Of a stretch of DNA of 64,000 nucleotides, positions 34,857 through 44,520 are shown piece after piece (within the stretch, counting starts at the first letter, position 1; every line of letters begins with the position of its first letter). The notes below the pieces were generated by a model, which saw nothing but the letters and a program-made list of their open reading frames with translations, was not told where the DNA came from and did no database searches. Origin of the DNA: Owenia fusiformis (taxonomy: Eukaryota > Annelida > Polychaeta > Sabellida > Oweniidae); the NCBI GenBank assembly GCA_903813345.2, contig CAIIXF020000008.1, forward strand, positions 35,302,867 to 35,366,866, given 5' to 3'. The position numbers were made by a program, and so were the translations under genes.

Positions 34857-37800
34857 ATGGAGAATGTAAATGGAATAAGGATTTCAACATTCAATGTACA
34901 TGGATTTTCAACATGTAAACCATTCCTGTACAATTTATTATCAACTGTAGATATTCTAGGAATTTCAGAGCACTGGGTATACAATGCTGGTTTATGTAAT
35001 GAAATGAGTACATTTCACCCGGATTTTGAATGTTTAAGTCTGTGTGCAAAGCGAGTATTTAAGATTGGTAGAGCGAGTGGTGGCATTGCTATTTTTTGGA
35101 GGAAATCTTTAAATCATTGTATTCAAATAAGTGATATTAATTTACATTTTGATGTAAATCATGTACTACATAAGAGAATTTGTGGTATAGAATTAACAAT
35201 ACAAGGGAATAGTGAGAAATTGTGCATTTTTAATGTTTATTTACCATCTAAGGATAATGACAATGGTATTGCATATTCAAATGCCTTAGATATCATTGAT
35301 AATATTATTGAAACTAATGATATGCATCAAAGATGCATTATAATTGGGGATCTAAATGGTGATCCTCGTGCTTTAAATAGTGGTAACCCTCAATCACAAG
35401 GATCACTGTTATCTGAATTTACTCACAGGAATGAAATGAACAGTGTCAGCTCAATACATACACTTAAAGGTCCTAGGTATACATACACTGGATATAATGG
35501 AACAGTTTCTTGTATTGATCATATTTTAATACCACATAATATGAACAGTCAAATAGTTGAAGTTTCGCATATAGAGAATCCTGTTAATACATCTGATCAT
35601 TTGCCAGTGAGAGTAATTTTGGAATTAAAGTGCAATTTCCAAAATTCTGAGAATATTATGCAGTCCTCTAAACTTGCATGGAATAAGGTGTCTAAAGATT
35701 TTATAAATGACAATTATTTTCCTTTAGTGGAATCTTTATTTAAGAGGCTGAATGAAGAGAAATCTATAGATAATGACAACACATTTGATAAAAGAAAATT
35801 CTCACCAAGTGAAATAGAGGAGTTTATGGAAAGTATAATTAAAAATTTTAATTCAGCTGCCAATTTATCTATACCTAAAATACGGTTCAGGAAAAAGAAT
35901 GGTAAACCCTACTGGAAATGTAACCCACTATTACCCCAGATAACAAAGGATAAAAAGATTGCTTATGATAACTGGTGTGCAGCGGGAAAACCAAGGGAAT
36001 CCAATAATGTTCTTTGGATTAAAATGAAAGAGTCTAAAAAGGCTTTAAGGAAAGCTTTAAGGCAAGCTGAGTATGAATATAACAAACAAATTGATATCAC
36101 AATTGAAGATGCTAGTGTTTCACAAAAAGACCTGTGGTATTTATTAAACAAAGGCAAGAAAATGTCAAGATTACCTGATGTTATACTTGATGAAGAAGGA
36201 ATTTTATTGACTGATGCTGAAGAGGTTAGGGAGTCATGGAAACAATATTTTGAGAAGTTAGCTTCACCTGACCAAATGAACAATATATATGATGATACTT
36301 TTAAATGTGCAATTGAACAGAGAATAAAGTGTATAGAGGATGAAACTGGTCATGATTCTCCACAATTTCAGAATGTTATAACTGTAGATGAAGTCAGGGA
36401 ATCCTGTTATAAGTTACCTAAGGCCAAGGCACCAGGTTATGATGGCATACCATATGAACAATTTTTGTATGCTGGTGATCACACTTTTAAAACTATAGCA
36501 TTTCTATTTAATATGTTGATTAATGAAGAATATTCACCTAAGAACTTTAAACGGGGTGTTATAATTCCAGTATATAAAGGAGGAAAAAAGAAGAAACTTG
36601 ATAAAGATAGTTACAGACGTATAACACTTCAATCATCATTGTGTAAACTATATGATGAGATTTTACTTCAGAGGGAATTGCGGTATGGTCATAGTTATCA
36701 GACAATATCAGAGTTACAGGGTGGTAATAAGATTAAATGTAGTTCTCTTCACTCATCCCTTCTTCTTCAAGAGGCTATAGCTCATAATGTTGAAAATGGA
36801 AGTAAGATTGTTGCTGCATTTTTAGACACAAAGAAGGCATACGACACGGTGTGGATTGATGGGTTATTTGCTCAAATATATGACGCTGGTATTAAAGGGA
36901 AATTTTGGAGAATTTTGCGTCAATCTTATATAAACTCTATGGACTCTGTTTTCATACATGGTGCAAATTCTGAATGGTTTGTTAATAGACAGGGTTTAAA
37001 ACAAGGTGGAAAGATCTCCATGTATTTGTACCTTTTATTTATAAATCCACTTATTAACTTGCTTGCAAATAATAACTCATGTAAAGTTGGATCATTAAAT
37101 GTGAGTTGTGTGTGTTATGCTGATGATCTAGCAATTCTAGCTATACACAAGAGTAAATTAATTGATCAATTAAAACTTGCTAATAATTATGCCAATAAGT
37201 GGCGATTTCAATTTAATGCTTCCAAGAGCGCAATTATGGTTTTTGGAGAGACAAAAAGTCAGAAAAAGAAAAGACAACACTCTGAAGGTACCAACATTAC
37301 AATTGAAAACCTTGTAATTAATGAGGAGAATTCATATAAGCATCTTGGTGTTAATGTTTATGCAAATAATAATTCTGATAAGTTGAGGAATGTTAATGCT
37401 ACAATAAGTGATGCAAGATGTAATTTTTATGCATGTGTAGGAGCCAGAATGAGGAATGATGGTTTAAACCCCCTAATACTTTCTAAGGTTTACCAATCTG
37501 TAATGATACCTAAAATGCTATATGGAGCAGAAGTTAGATCTTTTAATAAGCAGGAGGTTGAACTTTATGAAAAAACTCATAAACACATGTGTAAATCTAT
37601 TCAGAAGTTACCTCAGAATACACCAAATGATGCATGCTTGGCATTATTGGGGTGGAGAGGAATATTATATAATATTGAGCTATGTAAGCTAATGTTCTGT
37701 TTCAACATATTGTCCTTGGGTGCCAGTAATATTTATAGAAACATTTTTATATTTAGAGTGTTTGAATGTTTAGTGAATCATCAAGCAGGTGGTATTACTA

Positions 37801-38393
37801 AAGAGTATATTACTATTTTAAATAAATATAAATTGTTGGACAATGTTGTGAGCTTCATGTACAATGGTTGTATAAATATGTCAAAGTTTCTTTGGAAAAA
37901 AATATGTAAGAACAATGTTAGGGATTTTGAATTTAATAGTTGGAGACAATCTTTATCAATGAGTATTCAACTTCAAGATTTTAGAACTGTACAGTTGCAT
38001 GTTGACATTCCTTCTATCTGGTATTACTTAGGACTTAAACATCCTGAACTTAAGCAAAAATGTAATATGATGATTAAGTTGCTATTTGGTATACATACTT
38101 TAGAAATTAACAACCATGGTTTACCTAGAGAAAATAGGGAATGTAAGAAATGCAATAATAACTCATTAGAGGATCTTTATCATTTTATTATGGGTTGTGA
38201 TAATTATGTTGATATCAGAAAGATTATGATTGAAAATTTGATTAAGGAAAATCCTACATTTAAGATACTTTCATGTGAGGTATTATATAACATTATTTTA
38301 GGCATGGAGTTTCCAATGAAAAATTGGGATAATGTTTTGATTATTTCATGTAAGAATGTATCAATTATGTACCACAGAAGATTTTTTAGCTGA
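34857..38393 (+). CDS. LINE ORF2: endonuclease/reverse transcriptase, 1178 aa
   Basis: The chosen start is MENVNGIRISTFNVHGF (34857), because the 26 codons in frame upstream do not resemble an endonuclease. APE-like endonuclease motifs are FNVHG, ISEHW (catalytic Glu), GDLNGD and SDHLPV within about residues 1-240. The reverse transcriptase has KAPGYDG (near 525), FLDTKKAYDTV, QGLKQGG and CYADDLA with the YADD catalytic box near residue 752. A C-terminal Cys/His segment (CKKCNN...YHFIMGC near 1096) matches the putative nucleic-acid-binding finger of many LINEs. No internal stop occurs, so the protein may be functional. It nicks target DNA and primes reverse transcription of its own RNA. Confidence 0.95.
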   Translation: MENVNGIRISTFNVHGFSTCKPFLYNLLSTVDILGISEHWVYNAGLCNEMSTFHPDFECLSLCAKRVFKIGRASGGIAIFWRKSLNHCIQISDINLHFDVNHVLHKRICGIELTIQGNSEKLCIFNVYLPSKDNDNGIAYSNALDIIDNIIETNDMHQRCIIIGDLNGDPRALNSGNPQSQGSLLSEFTHRNEMNSVSSIHTLKGPRYTYTGYNGTVSCIDHILIPHNMNSQIVEVSHIENPVNTSDHLPVRVILELKCNFQNSENIMQSSKLAWNKVSKDFINDNYFPLVESLFKRLNEEKSIDNDNTFDKRKFSPSEIEEFMESIIKNFNSAANLSIPKIRFRKKNGKPYWKCNPLLPQITKDKKIAYDNWCAAGKPRESNNVLWIKMKESKKALRKALRQAEYEYNKQIDITIEDASVSQKDLWYLLNKGKKMSRLPDVILDEEGILLTDAEEVRESWKQYFEKLASPDQMNNIYDDTFKCAIEQRIKCIEDETGHDSPQFQNVITVDEVRESCYKLPKAKAPGYDGIPYEQFLYAGDHTFKTIAFLFNMLINEEYSPKNFKRGVIIPVYKGGKKKKLDKDSYRRITLQSSLCKLYDEILLQRELRYGHSYQTISELQGGNKIKCSSLHSSLLLQEAIAHNVENGSKIVAAFLDTKKAYDTVWIDGLFAQIYDAGIKGKFWRILRQSYINSMDSVFIHGANSEWFVNRQGLKQGGKISMYLYLLFINPLINLLANNNSCKVGSLNVSCVCYADDLAILAIHKSKLIDQLKLANNYANKWRFQFNASKSAIMVFGETKSQKKKRQHSEGTNITIENLVINEENSYKHLGVNVYANNNSDKLRNVNATISDARCNFYACVGARMRNDGLNPLILSKVYQSVMIPKMLYGAEVRSFNKQEVELYEKTHKHMCKSIQKLPQNTPNDACLALLGWRGILYNIELCKLMFCFNILSLGASNIYRNIFIFRVFECLVNHQAGGITKEYITILNKYKLLDNVVSFMYNGCINMSKFLWKKICKNNVRDFEFNSWRQSLSMSIQLQDFRTVQLHVDIPSIWYYLGLKHPELKQKCNMMIKLLFGIHTLEINNHGLPRENRECKKCNNNSLEDLYHFIMGCDNYVDIRKIMIENLIKENPTFKILSCEVLYNIILGMEFPMKNWDNVLIISCKNVSIMYHRRFFS

Positions 38394-38569
38394 TTTACCA
38401 ATGTATCCATTGTTATTTTGGGTCTAAATTTTGCCCATGTATACATGTATAATTCATGATATTGTTATTGTCTAATTAGCATAAGGTATAGCGTAAGATT
38501 GTTTTAATTGTCAAACTATTCTTCAGTATTGGAGGCTAAATAAATAAATAAATAAAAAATTCCAGCAAT

Positions 38570-38989
38570 TGAGAAAGACAAACGGTTATAATTATCTTAC
38601 AAGTTCATATTTATTGTTATATATGTTACCCCTACCCATAATTTTGAACTGAGAAGAGACCTCTCAATCTGAAGGATATACCTCAAATTTCATCACAAAG
38701 TTGTTGTAATTAATCGGACTTTCATTCCATATAGGACTTCTCATATTATTCATAACGTCAACTTATGGTAAAAAGTCACTTACTCACGATTTTGGGAGTT
38801 ATTCTATTAAATCATTTCTAACTTTTTACCATATTGAGGAAATTTTCTCCATTTGGTCAAAGTACACATATATTATATATCTGAATGTTTGGTATGATAA
38901 TAACGAAAAATATAAAAGATATGATTGATAATTTATCTTTTTTCTTTACAGAGGATATTATATTATAATTGCTGCACTTTTAGCCTGAT
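38570..38989. other. No gene seen
   Basis: AT-rich DNA between the LINE-bearing transposon and the second copy of the promoter/first-exon unit. Confidence 0.4.
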
Positions 38990-39283
38990 CATTATATAAA
39001 GGAAACAATATGATATACATTTCTGTGTAATATATTATTTATTATTATTCAATACAACATATACGCAATGTCTACAGTATAATACGTAATGCTTAATCAT
39101 GTCAGAGACATATAAAACTGTTTTATACACTGTATGTCTCTGATCACGTGAGCCAATTTTTAAAATTGTATATTTCTAGTACAATATCACATTCCGAAAT
39201 CCGCTGATGAAACGATTCTTGCAAAATACGGCGACCAAAAAGCTTGAAATAGCAGCTAAACAAGAATTATGAACTGTCATTAC

Positions 39284-39348
39284 CTTGAAATTATTCGTCT
39301 CTGTTCATCTCTCCGCATCAGAAGAAACGATCCACTCGCTCGAAACAT
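39284..39348 (-). CDS. Duplicate first exon copy 2 of the coiled-coil gene
   Basis: 65 bp on the minus strand, ATG at 39348, encoding MFRASGSFLLMRRDEQRR and IISR, with donor CAAG/GTAATGAC at 39284 in phase 2. It differs from copy 1 by Asn5 to Ser. The surrounding segment 38990-39505 aligns with 29695-30205, including CRE-like TGACGTAA (39432-39439) and TGACGTCA (39494-39501). It could splice to exon 28876-28749, some 10.4 kb away, as an alternative promoter. No downstream exon copies accompany it. Confidence 0.65.
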
Positions 39349-39775
39349 GATATTTTGTAGAAATCTAATCGCCTCGAGTAAAAGTTTAGATAAACATTGC
39401 TAGGAAGCAAACATAAACAAAACCCTATATATGACGTAATCACATGAAGATGAGTGACGAAACAATGTGGTGTGTTTGATATGGTAATTAATATGACGTC
39501 ACTAAATTTGTTTCTATGCTTTTCCAACACAAGGCTTCTCAACTTTTACTCATATAGCCTTGGAAAAAATCATAATATTTTTATTATATTCAATAAAAAT
39601 CGTGACGATTGAAATCTTTTGTATGTATGTACATAAATTAAGAAAAACACAAAACCACAAAACAAAATTTGTTCTTGAAAGTTTCAATATAACCAGTCAA
39701 CTGGTTCAGAAGCTGTCATCTTTTGCATTACATGCTCCAAGTAGCTGCAATTGAGACCAAGGCAGACCTGGATTC

Positions 39776-40333
39776 AAATGACAAAATTGCCAATTACCCT
39801 TACCCCATCCAACCCTTATAATAGCATTACATTTAGCGGTGATTGCCTTCTTTAAGTCAGCAATTGCCTGTTATTGTTTTGGTATACATTGTCTTTCAAA
39901 TAGCCCTACAAAAAGAAATCAGGCGGATTCAAGTTTGGGGTGTATGGAAATGAAGAGTTATCTGACCTATGGCTTATGATCCTGTTGCCAAAGTGTTAAA
40001 TTAGCAAATCAAATGAGTTATTCTAGGTATAGGGGGCAGCGTCATCTAACTAAAACCAAGGGCTGCCCAAAACTTCCTTATAGGATGATACTGTAACTGA
40101 TTTGTAGTGCCACTGAGTCGTAAGCCAGGTAGGTCAGATAACCCTTCTCCATATAACCCAAACTTGAATCCATCTGATCTCTTTTTGTCGGTCTACTTGA
40201 AAAACAATTTATACCAAAATAATCCTCAGACAATTGCTAACCAAAAGAAGGCAATCACTGCTAAATGTAATGCCATAACAAGGGTTGAATGGGGTAATAT
40301 ACTATAAGGGTAATTGGCAATTTCCCCATATGA
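39776..40333. mobile_element. Inverted pair of Tc1/mariner transposase tails
   Basis: On the + strand about 40107-40307 reads PYNPNLNPSDLF, LKNNLYQNNPQTI and KKAITAKCNAI, the end of a DDE_3/IS630-Tc1-mariner transposase. The segment 39776-40000 is the reverse complement of the same region, with damage in both arms. A CGGACACCCTGTA terminus at about 40475-40487 may be the right end of the element. The left end is not identified. Confidence 0.6.
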
Positions 40334-40793
40334 ATCCCCTCTACCTTTTGACTGGTTGTATTGAAACTTTCAGGAAGAAATTTCCATAGAACTGTTCTGG
40401 TGTGTGCAAAATTTTCTTGATGTCACTTGTCTAGTTTAGGAGATATTGCCCACTTCAATGGTCTCCTTTTTTCGGACACCCTGTATTATATCTGAGACTA
40501 ACACAGTTATGGTTGACAAGGTTGTCTCAGATTATAATCGTCATCTGAACTACTGTTTGTCCGCAAACGTTTAGATTTTCTGAAACATATCATGCCGAGT
40601 CAGTACTATTGACACACGTTTGTGATAAAAGTGTCATGGAAATTCCGCCTACGTGAAATAAAGAAAAAAGAAAAATCGTACCTTCGAGATTTCACCATTC
40701 TGTTACGAAAACGGATCAACGAATCCGTCTTGGTTCCTAATTTGAAGAGTGGAGTATACAGTTCTACAGTATTAAAGCTTTCGTTACGTTTAA

Positions 40794-41037
40794 AGGCCCC
40801 CTCACATATGAACGATTCCACCAGACGCAGTCTTGCGAAGTCAATTCTGGCGATTGGGAACGTAAACATGCGAACTGAAGCACATTTTTGCGCATGCTTC
40901 CGAAGCTTTCCGAGGGGGTACTTACATATACGAACACCCCAACGATGTATAACGTACACGTACTAATGGGAACGACTTTTACTCAATTCCTATTCGCAAG
41001 ACTGCGCTTAGTGAATTCGTCCATATGTGAGGGGGCC
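40794..41037. mobile_element. TTAA-flanked MITE (piggyBac-like)
   Basis: TIRs of about 30 bp (GGCCCCCTCACATATGGACG-like) at both ends are bounded by TTAA at 40790-40793 and 41038-41041. The interior is about 190 bp and non-coding. A relative lies at 48907-49073. Confidence 0.75.
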
Positions 41038-41210
41038 TTAAAGCTAGCATGATGCGCAACTTCAATCTGCCATCTGCGCTTTAAAGTTGTATATTTCTAG
41101 TACAAGATGGCGACTTTGCAAAATCGTGAATGTAAAAGTCGACAAAAAAGCTTAATATTTCTGATAAATACGTCCAATTAAAAAGAGAAGAATTATGAAT
41201 TTGTGATTAC

Positions 41211-41275
41211 CTTGAAATTATTCGTCTCTGTTCATCTCTCCGCATGAGAAGAAACGATCCATTCGCTCGAAACAT
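41211..41275 (-). CDS. Duplicate first exon copy 3 of the coiled-coil gene
   Basis: 65 bp, ATG at 41275, encoding the same MFRANGSFLLMRRDEQRR IISR peptide as copy 1, with donor CAAG/GTAATCAC in phase 2. CRE-like sites are TGACGTAA (41359-41366) and TGACGTCA (41433-41440), at the same distances from the ATG as in copy 1. The unit extends about 41080-41480 and represents the empty site for the MITE found in copy 1. Confidence 0.65.
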
Positions 41276-41479
41276 GATATTTTGTAGAAATCCAGTCGCC
41301 TCGAGTAAAATTTTAGATAAACATTGCTAGGAAGCAAATATAAACACAGCTGTATCTATGACGTAATCAAAGGAAAAAGAATGACTAAACAATGTATCTT
41401 CTGAAAAGATTTGGTTGATAGGGTGATTGATATGACGTCATCAGATTGAGAATATCGTCATACACACCCCTCAGGAGCA

Positions 41480-42425
41480 TAATAACAAGGCAACCGAAAA
41501 AGAAATAAGATACTCTTATTTTAAGAGATTTAGGTATTTTCAAAGGAAATTGTGACACATTGTAGAGGAAGATTATTACAATATCTACCAACTTTCATCA
41601 CGTATAGTCTAAACATGTTAAAGTTACGGTTGTTATGGTTACGGCTGTGAGAGGTATGAGCAGTTCCAGAACATCGCTAAAATTTGAAAATTGCTATAAA
41701 ATACAACCATCTTTCTCAATTTTTCACGAGGAATTCATTTCTGAGGTCCATTTCAATGGATCTCATATCCTTCTGGATATATCCAGTGCCACATTGTTAT
41801 AAGGGCAAAATGAGGAAAAAAACTTTAGGCCCACCTTGTCATATCCGCAGCTGAGCCATCAGATTACATACTTTTGATCATGTGACTTATAGTTATGATC
41901 ATATGACTAATAGTTATAACAATGTGGAAATAATGGGACAATCACTTACTAGTATACTTTGTTGGTAATTAACAAAGGAGATCATAAATCATGACACTAT
42001 ACATGTAGTCATGACAGTTGCAGGATATATTGTCATTCCACATTCTGGAGCAATTTCATCTCATAACAGTTAAATCTCTTGGAATGAGAGCATTTGTATC
42101 TTTACTTTCCGGACACCCTGTATGTGCTCATCATCCATCCGTTCAGCTCAGAGGTAGAGCGTGTACCAATTACCAAGCCCATCCGAAGGGGAAGGGCGTT
42201 TAGGGCGACCCCTCCCTCTTTTTCCAGAAACTTTATTTTAGAAATTTATATTTAATGATGCAAAATGGCTTTCAGGCTCAGAATACACCAGAGAGGGTCT
42301 AAATTCCAATGGCATGCCCCCAGACCCCCAGGCTTACGGCGCCCCGCGGCTGCAACGCTGTACATGGTCGTGCATCGCACATGCCTGGGGCGTTGGCGGC
42401 ACAATCCATCCGTACACGAAAGTCC
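41480..42425. other. No gene; solo transposon end and a tRNA-like A-box
   Basis: CCGGACACCCTGTA near 42110 resembles a right-end TIR with no left partner found. GCTCAGAGGTAGAGCG near 42149 resembles a Pol III A box. A B-box-like GTTCGATCC lies at 43032 in the same orientation, so tRNA-derived SINE debris is possible. Confidence 0.3.
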
Positions 42426-42980
42426 ACCCTATGCTTAGTGAGCGGACCTAATTTCAAGGGTGATGGTAAAGACGAGGCATGGCGCCCAAAAACCAAAGAA
42501 TATTAGTACCATAATCTTTTAAGTCGTATTATTGCAGCATTAGGTGATGATATTGTGATATTTTATGCTGTTTTAGAAGTGAAAGATGTTAAACTATGCA
42601 TACCGTTTGTTTTACATCCAATAAAACGAATAGTTAAGATGAAACAGTCGTTTAAAGATACAATTTGAATTTACCGCAAGAAATTACAACCTAATATTGT
42701 CAATATGTCAATAATTCCTGATCGATGTCACATATAAAGATATATGTACCTAGATATGTTTTATTTTTTCATATATGCGAAATAAGGCGGTCTCTAGTTA
42801 TGTACATCCAATACAAAATGAATGTTTACTATTCGGCGATCAGAATTTCGATGACGAGCAATGGCGATGTAATTTGCGAAGAAAGCATCAGTGCACCTAG
42901 TTACAGGCCAGGTTTGGGCGCCATGCATCGTCTTAACCATCGCCCTTGAAATTAGGTCCGCTCACTAAGCATAGGGTGAA
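42426..42980. repeat. Inverted repeat with ~62-bp arms
   Basis: The arms 42426-42487 and 42917-42980 are near-perfect inverted copies (ACCCTATGCTTAGTGAGCGG onward). The spacer is about 430 bp and non-coding by eye. Confidence 0.8.
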
Positions 42981-43059
42981 GTCGCCCCTTGAGAAATCCT
43001 TTTGATACGCCTGATTTCGCATGGGTCCCGTTCGATCCCCGGTTCGGGCACTTTACTTG

Positions 43060-43900
43060 TTGCGTTAAGTAGGCTACTTCAGGGTGTTTGACTGAATGGT
43101 CCACGACTTCGATATTTTTCTTGTATAGTCTTATTAAAGTCCGCAACCAAATCATGTATCGCATAAAACTTAGTAGATTAAAACTTACGGGGTATAGTCA
43201 TCACATGATTTTTATTTTTAATGACGCGCAAACTAGTTCCCGAGTTTACAATTATAATGGGATTTAAATAGTTATAAAAATTGATATATGCAAAGTATTT
43301 CTCAGCCAATCGACGAGGAGCATTTTAGTGCATTAGATTAAGGTATAGTCAACTGAGCAGGCTTTTTTTCCGCGCATTATTGTTTCATAATAAACTCACA
43401 CCCCATTCCCAATTCCCACCACGTCGTACAAACGGAACTGAACGACATACGTTTGGCGCCAACTTTGTAAGTATTCATTTATTTCAACGTTTAAACAGAA
43501 TATGAGCATTTCTTCCCCATGAAATTACCGCGCATGCTACACAGAGATGCCTCTAGGAATAGCCTGACTACGGTAAAGTCAGATACCGTTGTCACAAATG
43601 GCGGACATAGCTGTTGCTTCAACCCTTCAATCACTTGGTCTTCATTTTATAGGATTTTATCGTCGCTAATTCTGTGCATGCATTAACCTCTTGTGATAAT
43701 GTATCATATGAAATCTCATTTTCGATCAAATTGGCCGTGAATCGCCACAATATAGCGTCTTCGATATCCTCAATGACAATGTAATCTGAATTTGAGTAAT
43801 TCAGAAACTCGACCGAACGTCGCTATACTCGTTGCTCTATGCATAAACTAAAGGCTCTAGCCATCCCTCCTGTGTTTGGAGGTTGCAGGCTAGTTTTATT
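43060..43900. other. No gene seen
   Basis: Intergenic DNA between the inverted repeat and first exon copy 4. No repeat or reading frame could be interpreted. Confidence 0.4.
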
Positions 43901-43925
43901 CCATCGGGAACTACGTTGTCCTTAC

Positions 43926-43993
43926 CTTTCGATTATTCGTCTCTTTTCTTCACGCCTTAAACGAGGGAAAGAACCACCCGCTTGTAAGTTCAT
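43926..43993 (-). CDS. Diverged duplicate first exon copy 4
   Basis: 68 bp, ATG at 43993, encoding MNLQAGGSFPRLRREEKRR IIER, with donor AAAG/GTAAGGAC in phase 2. It shares the pattern AxGSFxxxRRxExRRIIxR with copies 1-3 despite heavy nucleotide divergence. That argues that the peptide was under selection. TGACGTAA lies 106 bp upstream (44099-44106). It is the farthest and oldest copy. Confidence 0.55.
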
Positions 43994-44260
43994 GATGATA
44001 GCCACAAGATTTGGTTATGTTGTCAAAATCCGTTCTTCTCCGTGGAATACCGTTTTAGAAATGTTGCTAAGTTGCAAATAAACACAAAGTTGGGATTATG
44101 ACGTAATTGAATAACCAGATATGACAAAACAATATGTTATCAGAAAACATAAAATTTCAATATCGGTTGGTTGGTTAAACGTCTTAACCTGGCACTGAAC
44201 GAAAATACTTGGAGTTTGAATGGTTTGGTGTATTCTTTTCTTCTATCTGTTACCCTCCCT

Positions 44261-44448
44261 TGCCCGTAGCCAGCTTTTACCAGGGGGGGGGAGCTTTTTT
44301 CCAGGGGGGGAGCTTTTTCACAATTTTGGCTAAAAATCATGCGAAAAATTCTTAGAATGGTGAAAAACTGCATGATTTTGAAAGAATTTCTGGCCAGGGG
44401 GGGGGGGGGAGCTTCCGCTCCCCCAGCTCCCCCTCTGGCTACGGGCCT
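44261..44448. mobile_element. hAT-like MITE
   Basis: Termini GCCCGTAGCCAGC and the inverse CTGGCTACGGGC enclose an interior with long G runs and GAATGGTGAAAAACTGCATG. Confidence 0.6.
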
Positions 44449-44520
44449 GCCTCCAACATACTAAAATGTTTATAGGTGCAAACACGATTTGTGAGACATT
44501 TTCATCATTGATCAAAATAT

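Larger units (their letters stand above)
34414..38557 (+). mobile_element. Young non-LTR retrotransposon (LINE, AP-endonuclease type)
   Basis: It is 5'-truncated within ORF1, has a complete ORF2 and ends in a (TAAA)n tail at about 38537-38557. The tail and the intact ORF2 show recent insertion. Its boundaries fall inside the terminal repeat of an older DNA transposon. A target duplication longer than AAT could not be seen. Clade is not certain; EN plus RT without a visible RNase H suggests the CR1/Jockey-like assemblage. Confidence 0.9.
32968..38568. mobile_element. DNA-transposon remnant split by a LINE
   Basis: The left terminus TTGCTGGAATTACACC is at about 32967-32982. The inverse is split: AGGTGTAAT stops at about 34415 and TTCCAGCAA resumes at 38560, after the LINE. 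Near both ends GTAAAACGCC/AAAACGTTTT-type motifs repeat in inverted orientation. About 1.45 kb of the element's own DNA remains, with no clear transposase. An 81-codon frame at 33419-33664 (-) is unassigned. Confidence 0.5.

Noticed and set aside
42130-43050. A tRNA gene suggested by GCTCAGAGGTAGAGCG (A box) and GTTCGATCC (B box)
   Set aside because: The two boxes are about 880 bp apart and no cloverleaf can be drawn. At most this is SINE debris.
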